This document shows positions 11,165 to 22,700 of a DNA stretch of 64,000 nt, piece by piece; positions within the stretch are counted from its first letter, which is position 1; every line of letters begins with the position of its first letter. Made by a program: the position numbers and the translations under genes. The stretch is from positions 55,088-119,087 of the forward strand of contig KN817629.1 in the NCBI GenBank assembly GCA_000827495.1. The letters are read 5' to 3'. Source of the DNA: Hypholoma sublateritium FD-334 SS-4. Its lineage: Eukaryota > Basidiomycota > Agaricomycetes > Agaricales > Strophariaceae. A model generated the notes under the pieces. The model was given only the letters and a program-made list of their open reading frames with translations, did no database searches and was not told the DNA's origin.

Positions 11165-11703
11165 ACAGACTCTATGCCTTGCCCAGGTGCATAACGACAT
11201 TGGGGTATAACTCTAAATACTAAATGGCATTCTAATACAGTGCAGCCAGTAAAGGCAAACCCCCATCTCGGTTTAGCGCTTCTCTTTCTCGCTGAGCAGT
11301 AGATCTCACTCTATTCAACAGCAATCGCTATTTTGAACCGCCGCGAAACCCAAAATAAGTATGCACCTACGCACACGCAAAAGAATCCGCATGCATGTAT
11401 GTGTGTACGTACGAGAAAGAGAAACATGTAGAGGGACACTAAAAACCTGGGGAAAATGTGTAACGAATGGTACAGCAGTGACAGTGCATGGAAAGCAATA
11501 CATGAGGAAAGCACGAACAAGATAGAAACCCAGTATTCCAGAACAGAGCGAACATTGTACACGGCAGAGATGACGAACAGGGGGGTAAAATAAATGGAAG
11601 GGCACAAGGACGGCAGGCGCCTGGGAAGCGCAGATGGATGGGGAGCGCAAACGCAGAGGATATTCATAAGGGGCTTGGAGGGCGCTTCAACTGGATAATC
11701 ACA

Positions 11704-13231
11704 TTAGCCGGCCCAACCAGTGAGAGAAGAACCATACGCAGGGGGGTACGCAGGGGGATACGCAGGGGTATTGTAGGTCGGGTATTGGGGGTACGGGTTC
11801 CCGTACGGCGCGCGTGCGAGCGGGTGCGCGTGTGCAGTGCCTGCCGTCGGGGCAGCGACGGGTGGTGGCGGTGGGCGCGCAGGCGGGTAGCTGCTACGCA
11901 CGCGCGTCGCGTAGAGCTCGCCGGGTTGCGCGGCCGACTGCGGCGGCGGCATCCCGCCGCGCGGGAGGAGGCCCGAGCTCATGCCCGGGTAGTTCGGGTA
12001 CGAAGGGAGGACCTCGACATCGAAGAGCGCGGCGGTCGCCGCGACGAAGTCTTCGCTGAATGTGAAGCGCTCCTCGTCTGGTTGAGGAGCGGCCCGTTTT
12101 TCCGGAGCGGCCCGCGGTGCGGGTTCAGGCACAGGCGTCGGGGCAGCGGGTGCAGGTGGCAACATCATGGCCGGCGTGCAGTCCATCATATAGGGGTTGT
12201 ACGCAGGCGGCGAGGGCGTCGTCTGCTCGAGCGGCTGCATGATATCTTTGTGAGTGTATTCACCATTGCTGTTGTAGAACTGCGACGGAGCCTGTGCGGG
12301 CGGGAAGTAGGACGTTGGCACTGCGCTATACACATCGGTATACTGCTGCTGCTGCTGTTGTTGTTGTTGTTGTTGGGCCTGCTGCTGGGGCCAGCCCGGC
12401 TCGGGCATGCCGCCCGTCTGGTAGCCCGTGAGCACGGGCGTGATCCCGTGCATCGACGTCGAAGGCATGGAAGCGATGGGCTGGGGTATGCCATATATAT
12501 CGCTCATCGCCCCGGGAGTTACCGGCGAGGAGATGTCCGAGGACACGGACGCGATGTAAGAGCTTCGCGGCGAGGTGTCGTGGTACGCAGACGGGGAAGA
12601 CGCTGGCCACGATAGATTATCGGGCTCAGGAGTCGACAGGCGCGAGCCCCGCCGCGGCCATGCGCCGTGCTGCTGCCGACGCGCGTGGAGCTCTGTAGGA
12701 CTGCCCTGCCCGACGCGCGCCATGCGCTCGGCCCTGGACTGCGAGATCGCCCTCCCCCCTGCCGTAGGCGAGGGTATTTGGTCTACCGCGGGTAGGGGCA
12801 TGGTCAGAGGCGCCGGCGCGGTCCGGTACTTGTCACGGACGCGCTCCTCCCGGAAGAACGGCTGCCGCGCGGGTTTGGCGCCGTATACCTTCTTTTTCGT
12901 GAGCCCGTGTACCTGCTGCAGTTGAGAAACAAGACTCGGGGGCGGGTCCCCCTCGTTGGTAGCGGGTGCGCTCACAGGTTCGAAGCCTTCTGAGTAAAAG
13001 TTTTCTGCGGGGTTAGGATACGAACTTCGCCGGGGAAGTGCCGTGCGCTGGGGAGACTAAGGGATTAAAGCGCCGGATTTGAGAACTGGAAGAAGCACGA
13101 TCATGTCATTACGTACGTATAGGTTGGCGGATGCTATTTAATCCGAGGGAAGGATGGAAATATTAGCATGTCAAAAAATAGATAGACATTCTCTAGTCAC
13201 CTGCGTCCATATAATGTTGGTGGGTTGGCAT
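11704..13231 (-). CDS. Glutamine/proline-rich hypothetical protein
   Basis: The large exon 13004-11704 has no in-frame ATG at its 5' edge. A short first exon, 13231-13201 (M-PTHQHYMDA), joins it across a 196-bp intron in the right phase, giving 443 residues. That first exon is tentative. The protein is mostly disordered. It has basic N-terminal patches (LTKKKVYGAKP, FFREERVRDKYR), a glutamine run of about 13, proline/tyrosine-rich C-terminal repeats (repeated PPAYPPAYG-like units), and one ordered-looking patch (ERFTFSEDFVAATAALFDVEVLPSY, shown in part as FTFSEDFVAATAALFDVEV). The composition suggests a nuclear or RNA-associated scaffold, but no domain was recognised and no function is claimed. 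Confidence 0.7.
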
Positions 13232-13337
13232 GGTAGAGACGCGAATCACCATTCGGGATGGATCAACTGGAGGATGCAGTCGACCCTCGACATTGTTCTG
13301 TAACCGAAGCTAATTGATTTTCAGCGTTGGCCACGAC

Positions 13338-14113
13338 CTAAAGGCCTAACTGCAAGCAAACAGAAAGGTCTTTAAGTGCTAGCAAACTCACTGTCTCTTC
13401 GAATAACGTAGTTAGCGAGCCCTTATCATGTTGAGGACTCACGACTATATGACAATAGATGTTTTTCTGATAACAAAAATCCCGATCAGAACAGGTCATG
13501 TATGCGCCTGTAGATTTTAAATATCTTACGTCGGCCATCTTTTTAGCCAGAAAAAACCAAGGGGAATAGTCGCTCCCTGTAGATCTGTCTGTGTTGTCGT
13601 CCGAGGGTGCCGTCGCGGCGACAATAATGAGGTGAAGGGCGGCGGGCTGTCCTTGGTATTTGAACGAATCAAGAAACTAGCACGTATGCGAAGTCAAAAA
13701 TGGAACGAGGCAGCTCAAGTTGCGTGCTCACATCGATGCATGTGTTGATTCTTCCGATTGATATCTTATTGTCGGGATTCGGATTGAACTTGACATCTCG
13801 GAGGGCCACCTCTGCGTCGCTATGCTGGTGGGGAGGAGAGGGGTTTGGACCATGATCTTGACAAGGGTAACTCTCAAGTACCGACACTACGATCTGGGGA
13901 CACAGTCAGGGGACGGAAATCCGAGGAATTGAGATAAATGCGACCAACCGGACGTTCTACTTCGGCCTTGATGTTGGCGGCCAAGTTGACGAGGTGGTGA
14001 TCTCGCAGATCAGTCCATACGTTCGACACGGCCGACGAGTTTTCGACGAGGATGAGCAGGGCAATAGGCTGCAGCTGGCTGTACAGCGGGCCCTGCATAT
14101 GTGCCATCGCCAT
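13338..14113 (-). CDS. Short Mediator Med25-like VWA-domain protein
   Basis: Five exons, 14113-13949, 13893-13732, 13646-13530, 13466-13392 and 13349-13338, give 176 residues. The order of segments fits the fungal Med25-type von Willebrand A fold: IALLILVENSSAVSNVW (strand 1 with the E-N-S-S site in place of DxSxS), VVSVLESYP, ALHLIIVAATAPSDD, WFFLAKKMAD and IYCHIVVSPQH. The chain stops right after the next strand (TLFEET), so only the VWA part is present, without the longer C-terminal region of Med25. The last intron is only 42 bp and in frame; if retained, the end reads VSLLALKDLSVCLQLGL. Either the protein is naturally short or it is a truncated copy. The Med25 link rests on motif memory, not on a search. 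Confidence 0.55.
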
Positions 14114-17100
14114 GGTTGGAGCTGGAGACGCTGGCTGTAGTCGACGAGCACCGGCTAGTTATCGAGTGCAAGGGGCGAAAGCAAGGGCAGCGATGCACGG
14201 CCGTGGATCCGTATGGGACTCTGTCGGACTTTATATTATTGTATTATCAAAGATGATGATTATCCGGGTTGGCCTACATGTTTGAAGTGTATACGCCACT
14301 GGGTGAGTCAGATTTACGCGCGGCCTACGAACTGTCCAAGGTCACCGAGGTTGTAGTCGAGAACAAGGAGTGGTTCCCGAAAAATCGGCCCCAGCCAGAG
14401 AACGGCACGTGGTCCCAGCGCGTGTGTCCCTGCACGCCGTATATATCTCCCTGCCGTGCAGTCCAAACGTTCAAAAACGATGCAGCTTGACATCCGATTT
14501 TCTAATTATGCAGCTCGGTGTGCCACGCGCCATTGCAGCCTAATTCTGCTCTAACAAAGTTGCACGACCTGACACTTGTGAGACGGCGAGGAGCGAATCC
14601 TGTTCTCTCCTGCCTATGAATTAATCCTCCAGCTTCTCTCAAGCGGCCTAGACCACCCAGCACCACTCTAACAGCACTGAAAAATACAGAAATATGATGC
14701 TTGGGCTGCAAGACCTATATATAACATAGGATGAATCCTATCGATTCGAAAGCGTTGATCCTAGACGAGACACCCTGGGCGTATGACCTGGAGTCTGTCG
14801 ACGACATTCATAATCAATAGAAGCAATTGTTCAATGCGACTGAGTCACTGAGGCACTAACTATAACAAGTCACTCGTGTCCCGCTGCGGGGCGCCGCCCG
14901 TCGTCGCTAATTTCATTGTCCAGATTTCACTAGGCTGCCATTGTTCCCTGTCGTGCACAGATACCCAGTACGTATATATTACTAGCAGCGGCATATCTAG
15001 TATCAGGTGGTAGTCGCACTCCCATACCAATAATTCTAGTGAAATTCAATTCAATTCCTCGCGCACTCGGACATTTCCGCTTCCCTACGGTGTGAATGCG
15101 CACGGATGACATACGCGCACTTGCCGACTTCTCTCTGCATCCGTTGATTTCCAAGCTTATTGTCTAGAAGCAGACACTCCCAGGCATCGATTCCCGTCGC
15201 TCTTTTCCGATAGGACCGTCAGGCGACGTCTAATTCATACTTATCTGTCAACCCAGCTGCCACGAGTCGCCAGCGCGGTGTGGGTCCTGCTTCTCTCCCG
15301 CCCGGGTCCGCCATGATCAGTTAAGTAGAAAATCATGCACGATAACTCGAAATTTATCTTACCTATACTTGGACTCTTCAGCCCGCACGTTTTACATGTC
15401 CATTTCCCCCCTGCAACGTGCAACACCCGGCGCTCGCACGACGCACATCCCCAGGCCAATTGGTGCCTTGGCCAATGAAATTAATCACTACATGCATAAG
15501 TAGGCAGCCAATGTCGTGCGCAGTAGGGAAGCCAATCACCACTACCCACTGGCACCATGACGCGCTGCGCACGCCTGGCAATGCGCGTGTCATAAATACA
15601 TACCCTCGGGGGTCGCGCGCGCGCGCGTTCCCGGGCCCCGCGCCGAGGTTCGCCCGCCCGGCGGACCTGCACCACGCTACGGGGTTCATCGCTACTACGG
15701 CGCGTTCGGGCGCGAGTCGTCATGTATCTACATGCGGCCAATTAAATCGTGCTTTGACGGGATTTGAAATTTGACAGGACGAAGTCAAGTTTCAGCAGGC
15801 TGAAACGGTAGCTCAACGCGGACACAACGTGTATTCCGGGCCACGGCGCGTCCTCCTGGTAGCCGCGAGCGAGTCTTGGCCCCTGATTCCACAATCATCT
15901 ATAACTCACCACTACGGGCTGGGAACTGGCTGCCCAGGCGACACGGACGGTAAACTGCGGTGGACCAAGGTCTACCGCAGTCCTGCGGACATCAGCGGTG
16001 AGTGAGCTAATATGTTATGTACAAGTTACATACCGGGGGTGGCGTTATCTAATTATTAATCAACATGCAATGAGCTCTGAGAAAGACCTAGACTACTCTA
16101 GATGTGCCGGATTGTCGTTTAAATATCCAGGATCGTGTATCCGTGGGCTTCAATCTGAAGGGATATTAAGGGCAGCAAACACGGAATCCCCACGGGCGCT
16201 TAACGCATGTCGCGGATCAACGATTTCGGCCTCACTCATCATGCCCTTCATAGCTCACGCCCGCAGTAAACAGCGCGACGGAATATGAGTACATTTATCT
16301 CCACTGGAATGCCCTCCAATCTCAAGTGTCGTCAACGGGAATGCCCGTTGGTGGGCGACTCAGTCCATGACTTCCGCGATCGCTATGCGTGCCGTGCTCC
16401 TACACGGCGTAAATATATTGGACGCACGCCCCGGTGCGGTGGCCGATTATATATGCCATTCTTCGTATCTCTCCGCTGAAATTTCGGCCGTGCATTGTAG
16501 ACGAGGTGCGCTGGATCAGAGCGGAACCAGTCTGCGCTTGCCAGTGCACGCAAATAATCCTCAGCAGTTACTCCGGGAGGGAGAGTGCGCTCCGATTTTT
16601 GCAATCGGAGGATGATATGAGCTCCAAAAACAGCTGCTAAACGTTTTCCCTTGGCTTTCGATCTTCTCAGATAAGTGTACGTATTGTGAACGTCGACATA
16701 TGCCCAACGGAGGGGGCATTGTAGCGCGAACTGTGCATTGAAGCACAGATAACGAATTCAACTCGGTTTTACGAGAATATATCTTTTGTCCGATCTTGAG
16801 TCAGTCGTACCTTCTGTAAAACCTTTCGGCGTTGTGTCGGCGAGAATATGAAGCTCGGCCTCACCTACATCGGTCTCCGTCCCATTTCTTTCTGTGCATC
16901 CAATTTCTTTAAAACGTTGTCACCTAGAAGAGGTGTAGATGTTGAGATGTGTTGGTATGCCGCAATGGACCCCTTCCCCGAGTCCGCCACCGAGGTGCTT
17001 TTCTTCTGACATCGAGAAATGTACTTTAAAATGCGAGGTATTGACGAAATATATCAGAACAACCTCGTTTTACAGGACAAATCCACCAGGCTAGACCGAA

Positions 17101-17645
17101 CGTGAACCTGGATAACTGATAACTTGAAGCGTTCATGCAGTCCTCGTCGGAAGGCATGTACTCCACGCATCAGTGAGGCGCGATCCGTGCGCTTCGCATG
17201 CAACAGCCGAGCGAGGCCACTACATGCTCAGATTCTGGCGTACATGCTCATTGTCTGCAGTCCTAGCTTGAGAGTCCGTTCATGTATACATTGTCTCGTG
17301 GCGCTGCGCGCGCCGAGCTTGCACTGCCGTCGACGCACCGCAAGCGCCGGCCGTCACCTCGATGTCGATGATGCGCAATGCCGTCCGCGCTCATGAGCAA
17401 TTACTTACCGGATAAGTCTGTCGGGTGCTTTCATTCCGAAACTAGCTTCATCTCTGGTACAAACGCAGCGCGCTCGTCTCCTTCATACGCGCTGAACACC
17501 CAGGACCCGATGACAAGAACTCTAACGGCATCCCGGGCCGATGGCCCGCCGTAAGTTCCTTCATCCGAGTCGCGTCATCTCACACAATCCTGACAGAGGC
17601 TATCATGAGAAACATACAGCGCAGAGGCCTTACTCAGCTACGACC
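14114..17645. other. Long intergenic stretch, largely empty
   Basis: About 3.5 kb without a supportable gene. Open frames at 14269-14490 and 15378-15689 lack start context, introns and recognisable motifs. A GC run near 15610-15640 (alternating GC) is low complexity. One candidate coding remnant is listed separately at 16383-16660. Confidence 0.45.
16383..16660 (-). pseudogene. Possible orphan exon or gene remnant
   Basis: The minus-strand frame reads AVFGAHIILRLQKSERTLPP then GVTAEDYLRALASADWFRSD and ends at a TAG at 16383. It has a natural amino-acid composition and a plausible helix (AEDYLRALASADWF). No start, flanking exon or family was recognised, so this may be a relic of a lost gene or a chance frame. 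Confidence 0.2.
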
Positions 17646-19070
17646 ATGTCCGATTTCTCCTCCATACCCTTACTAGACTACGCCCTTCTCTCTGCTTCCG
17701 GAACGCGACCGCAATTCCTGGCGCAGCTACGACACGCGCTCGTCAACGTCGGCTTCCTCTACCTCGCAAACCACCCGGTGGCACAGGGCGACATTGACGC
17801 GCTCGTTGGATACATCCCGCGCCTCTTCGCGCTTCCCCCGGAGTCGAAGGAGGGTATCCGAATGGCGAACTCGGAGCATTTCCTTGGCTACTCGCGCTTC
17901 GGCGCAGAGCTCACCAAAGGCGCGGTCGACCAGCGCGAGCAGTTTGATTTCGCCACGCGCCACACATCGCGCTGGCGTGCGGGCGATCCGGATCACTACC
18001 GTCTCTGGGGCCCGCCGCAGGTTCGCTTTGAGCGTTTATTGTGATACCGCGCGCTGGCTGACGCGGGGGAAAGTGGCCTGACGAGAAGCTCATCCCTGGA
18101 TTCCGCGAGGTCATGGAGCGCTACCTCGACCAGGTCGAGGCCCTGGGCTATGCTTTCTGCGGTTTGATAGCCGAGGCTTTTGGTCTCGGCCCGGAGGGGC
18201 TATCGCCGTTCTTCGACGCGCCAGAACTCATGCAACACCGCGCAAAGATTGTGCAATACCCTGTCGTCGAGGGCAAGAGCGACCAGGGTGTCGGGCCTCA
18301 CTATGATGCGGGCTTCCTCACATTCGTAAGTATGCCTTGTGTCATAGGGGTAAACTTTATTCATACATAATTACATCGCTGCAGCTGCTGCAGGCGTCAG
18401 CACACCGCGGTCTGCAGGTGCAGAACCTCGCTGGCGAGTGGATCGACGCGCCGCCGATGCCCGGCACATTTGTCGTCAATATCGGCAAAGGTGCGCAACC
18501 TCGCTTTATCGAAATGCATCACTCACTCCTTGATCACCGCGCAGCACTCGAGTTCGTCACAGGTGGCCTCGCGCGCGCGACCTCGCACCGCGTGCTCTCG
18601 CCCAAGGGTGCGACACCCCGCTACTCTGTACCATTCTTCCAGAACATTGGACTGAACACGCGCCTCACGGACCACATCCTACATTGTACGTACTATGCAC
18701 CACATCGCTCGTGCCGGCTCTCCCTCATTTGTGTTCCCCAGTCCCCCCTGAAATACTAGCGTTGCGCGATACGCGCGGTGCGGTCGCCGCTACTGATTGT
18801 AAGGTGCCAATTTGACGTTGGAAGCGCAAAGCGCTGACGCCGCTCTGTAGCTGTTAATTTCTCCGAGTTCGACCGCGAGCCTTCTGGCAAGGTTAATCTG
18901 ATTGGGCGAGTCAAGTACGTGCTTTCTAAAATCACTGTGGACGGCCTGTCTGGCGGAGTGCTGACATACGGCTCTGTAGGAGCCATCCTGACGTCGCGCA
19001 GATTCACTATCCCGAGCTGTTCAAGCAAATTTTCCCCGACGGCTTCTCTGGAAAAGGCAGCGCGTATTAG
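17646..19070 (+). CDS. 2-oxoglutarate/Fe(II) dioxygenase, isopenicillin-N-synthase-like
   Basis: Seven exons: 17646-18020, 18074-18325, 18385-18490, 18545-18685, 18742-18798, 18851-18914 and 18980-19070, for 361 residues. The N-terminal non-haem dioxygenase region (IPLLDYALLS, HALVNVGFLYLANHPV) precedes the jelly-roll core. The iron ligands are H201 and D203 in GPHYDAGF and H259 in RATSHRVLSP. The 2-oxoglutarate-binding R270-x-S272 follows in RYSVPFF. All catalytic residues are present. Such enzymes oxidise small molecules in secondary metabolism or detoxification; the substrate cannot be told from sequence. No other metabolism genes flank it, so a cluster is not suggested. An in-frame ATG at 17541 would add 35 basic residues; 17646 was preferred because the family usually starts near the first strand. 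Confidence 0.92.
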
Positions 19071-19780
19071 TGTGCGCATGCCTCGACAGGTCATTCGAGC
19101 GTATGAATGAGCAGGTGTGGACTGTTGGTCATGCTATGTGAGTCAATTGTAGTATTTTTGTATATCTCCTTGAGGCTGCGGAAGAAAACGCAACCAGAAA
19201 ACGTAGCCATGTATGTATTCTGTACTCAGCGAGACTATGTATACCTTGAAAGAGTTGGGCTACCGATATATATGCTCGAGTGTACGTACATCTGGCTTTG
19301 TCAATGTGTATGCGGCATTTTCGGAGAAAGCTGACATGCTTTTGGAGAACTTACGCTTCGGCTATCCAGCTGGTTCTAGAAATTGGTAGTGAATATTTGG
19401 ATCCTGGACAAGGCTTGGATGACTGATGATACACGCGTTTAGTCTGCGTCATGTTTTCCTCATGTCGTTCGGTGTTCTGCTTCTTCTCGAAATTACATAT
19501 ATATTACATATAACGACGGTCCTCCTGAAAGAATTCACTGCACGAAGCAGATAAGCTGAATGGCAGAAGCGAGATCAGCGCTTTCTGCCTCATGCTATGC
19601 CAGTGGTAGAGCACGAAAGAGAGCGTCTACGATTAAGAGGATTATATACAACTGATATATATCAAGTAGAGTATTGTGTCCAACATATTTTAGCAAAGCA
19701 AAGGGACGGAACGAGAGCTCCCTGGCGCAACCAAGTCTCCCATTTATTCTGTCGCTGTCTGTCAGTAGAGCTACGGCGAT
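19071..19780. other. Convergent intergenic spacer
   Basis: These 710 bp separate the 3' ends of the dioxygenase and YPP1 genes. The stretch is AT-rich with TATATA runs. No gene or repeat was recognised. Confidence 0.5.
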
Positions 19781-22700
19781 TCATAAGCACCATCCTAGCG
19801 CGCGTCCCATATATCGCACTTCCCGGTCCTCCGAAAGCTCCAGTGCCGCCACGAGTGCCGCGCGCTCCTTCTCCTTGCGGCCCTGCAGCGCATACGCCTT
19901 CGACAAGAAGTACCATGCCTCGGGGACGTCCCATCCCTGGCTCTTCGTGAGCTGAGCGAGCATTCCTGCAGCGAGATCAATATCCCCAGATGCAGGTGAA
20001 ATTATATCCTCCGCAGCAGGCATTGACGTTGGCGTGTTAGTAGCCGATGTAGATTGCTTGGGAATCTCTGGTGACGATGAGGCAGAAGACACAACCGATG
20101 GTCTGGGGGCTGATTGTTTATTATTGGATGTATGGTGGAGTTTGCTTGTCACCTCCGGATCGAGGTACAGCCGGGCGAGGTGCACCGTGGCGGAAACATC
20201 GTCAGGCGCGATGAAGTGCGCCTTCTGGAGTGTGTCGATTCCGTGTTGGAATAGTCGCAGTGCAACGTAGTAGAGCCCAAGCTAAAAGCCGGGAAGCCAG
20301 CAAGGGGCATACGTCAGATATCAGGTGTGTCCAGTAAACCGTGCTGATACATACCTGTACCCATACGTTGGGATTCGTTTCGTCCCTCAGTTCCGCTTCC
20401 TGAATTGCACCTTTGGCCTGGTCAATCTTCCCTAGCCTCCTAAATGTCGCCGCGGACATTAGCCACAATTCGCTCATAAGTCGATCTTCGTGAGCATTGC
20501 GTGTTCGCGCGCCGACTACATTCGAAGTGGCACTACTTGTCTGGCTTGGGCTGGTGGTCGAGAAATCGCGCTGCGGCGAACTGGATGCTGAGTATGGTGG
20601 GGTAGTAGTCCATTCACTAGGGAGAGGCGTCGTTGTTCGCGTTTGTGGTGGTTCGTGCTCGTCAGACGAATGGATGATGGAAGACAGCCGGCGACGGGAG
20701 TGAATCGAGGACGCTTGGTATGAAGTCGGTTGGAGAACCGCGTGGAAGTCTAATAATAGTCAGAGAGCTGCGGTACCCGTTCCATGCTGTACGCATACCT
20801 GGCGTTGAGTTCGTTCGTCTCACACCATTCTTGACGACGCCGTGCCCTATCTTTCGGGAAACAGCAGATATACCCGCCCGACCTTTATCTACACGATTCT
20901 TGAGCATCTGCTGTACCTTCTTCGATTTAGACGTGTCTCCGGCTCCAACACTTCTATCGCTGGATAACGAGCGCTTGCCTTTGGGGTGTAAGCCGCCAAC
21001 GATAGTGTGATTTGCTGCTTGTGAATCGGCCTTCTCTTTATCGTAGAGACTTGGTGCTTTTTCTTTTTTCTTGATAAGGCTGTGTCGTTTTTCATCTTCA
21101 CCAACGCGTCTCCCACGTAGACTATCGCCATCCTTATCGTCGTACGGTTCGCTGACAATGATATTGGACTGTTGGTCCATTAGTCCCGCGCGGTCGTGTG
21201 TCTCAATTTCAGGAGTAGCGGGGGAAATGGTGATTCCAATCGGCACCTCCAGGGACTGGTTCAGTGGGTCGGACCACTGTGGTGGATTCACAGCATCCGT
21301 CATCACATTTGTCGTGCTTGCGCTCGGCCCGCGGTACATGCGCAGCTTCGAGGCCTTTTCATGAATCTCAGGTTGCTCAGCGTTAACAGGCGCGCCGTCC
21401 CTAGCCCCAACCACCGCTGCGGACCCTGTCTTCATCTCGCGCTGCTTCTCGGCGACCCACGCAAACACCTCGAGCCAGCCCTCCTCCGCGCCCTCTGGCC
21501 CATCCATGACTTCCGTCAACGCGACTTGCGTCATGCGTAGCTGGAGGTGCCGCTCGAAGACCACGCTTGGGGTAGGTGGGTATTGGTCGAACGTGAACGC
21601 ATACGGCTCTATATTTCCACCCTGGTGAGATGATGGGTGCAGATATGCGAGCAGTGACACTGCCGGGGGGAGAGAACTGGCGGTCGGATCCAACACCGTG
21701 GTCGTCGTTGAGGTGGAAGGATGGAACCCCCCTACAGCCACTCCGTTGCCCATAATCGTGGATGCGCTGCGTTTGTGTTTTGGTCTGCCCATGCTGCCAT
21801 TCTTCGTTTCAGGCTCTTTAGTCGTGTCTGTCGTTCCGATCACAACGAATGCCTCCCCCGTCTCAGCATCCTCCTGGCTTTCATCGTCATCACTCTCCCC
21901 GTCACCGCTACTCCCAGCGGGTTGGGAGGTGGATTCTGCTCCAAGAAGGTCGAGTTCTTCGCCGCGGTCGAGCACTTCTCGAGCGCCCGACCAATTTTCC
22001 TTGGCGGTGAGAAGAAGGCCCAGGAGATGCCAATACCGCACATCTTTCGGGTTCCCCTCGACGGCGTTTCCCGCACATTCCAATGCGCGGGTGAGGGAGT
22101 GGATATGTCTGTAGGGGTCTTCAACGTGCGGGTCGCCGGTTGCAGGGGCTACAGCGTCTGTAGACGGAATACGGCGAGCAAAAGAGAGAGCCAGATGGTA
22201 ATACGCGCTTGGTGCAGGGTGTGCCTCGATTGAGCGCAATAGAGCACCATGAGCTTTTTGGAAGTGAGTCGACCTGTCTAAGGGGTCGTGACCTATCTCA
22301 AAGCGTGAGTTCTATGCATAGGAAAGGAGACACCGGGACCCACCAACGACACCCAACAGCCCTAAGATTACCCCTTCAGCCAGCAGGACTTCGCCGAGCA
22401 GCCGTTTATTTTTGGTGTCTAGGCGTAACCGTGCTTTACTGAGTACTTCCATGGCCTCGCGAATCTCGGTGACTTGCGCTTCGTCGTCCTCCAAAGGTGC
22501 ATGCAGGGCAGGTGGGCCTTGCCCTTGCTGCGCCATACCTGTAGGAGAGTGACCCGCGAAATGTGATGTGAAGGATGAGTGCGTGGCGTGCCCGGACGAT
22601 GATGGCGGGGGAGCGGCGGAGTAGCGGAGTGAGTCAACCCTGCCGCCCACCTGGAAATACCGGGCGACGTCGCTCGCCAGCATGCGTGCACCAAAGACGA

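Larger units (their letters stand above)
10014..11703. other. AT-rich intergenic region with an inverted pair of SINE-like segments
   Basis: No protein gene could be supported in this 1.7-kb stretch. Positions ~10720-11010 are strongly AT-rich and unlike the GC-rich flanks. Two inverted copies of a short tRNA-like segment lie here (see the repeat entries). Single N bases occur at 10584, 10801, 11035 and 11038 (±1). Confidence 0.5.

Noticed and set aside
11638..12615. 325-codon plus-strand open frame
   Set aside because: Arg/Gly-rich shadow of the minus-strand Gln/Pro-rich gene, which has the better codon pattern and splice context.
15378..15774. Open frames on both strands around the GC-repeat patch
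   Set aside because: No conserved motif, and the two strands are about equally open, as expected for GC-rich non-coding DNA.
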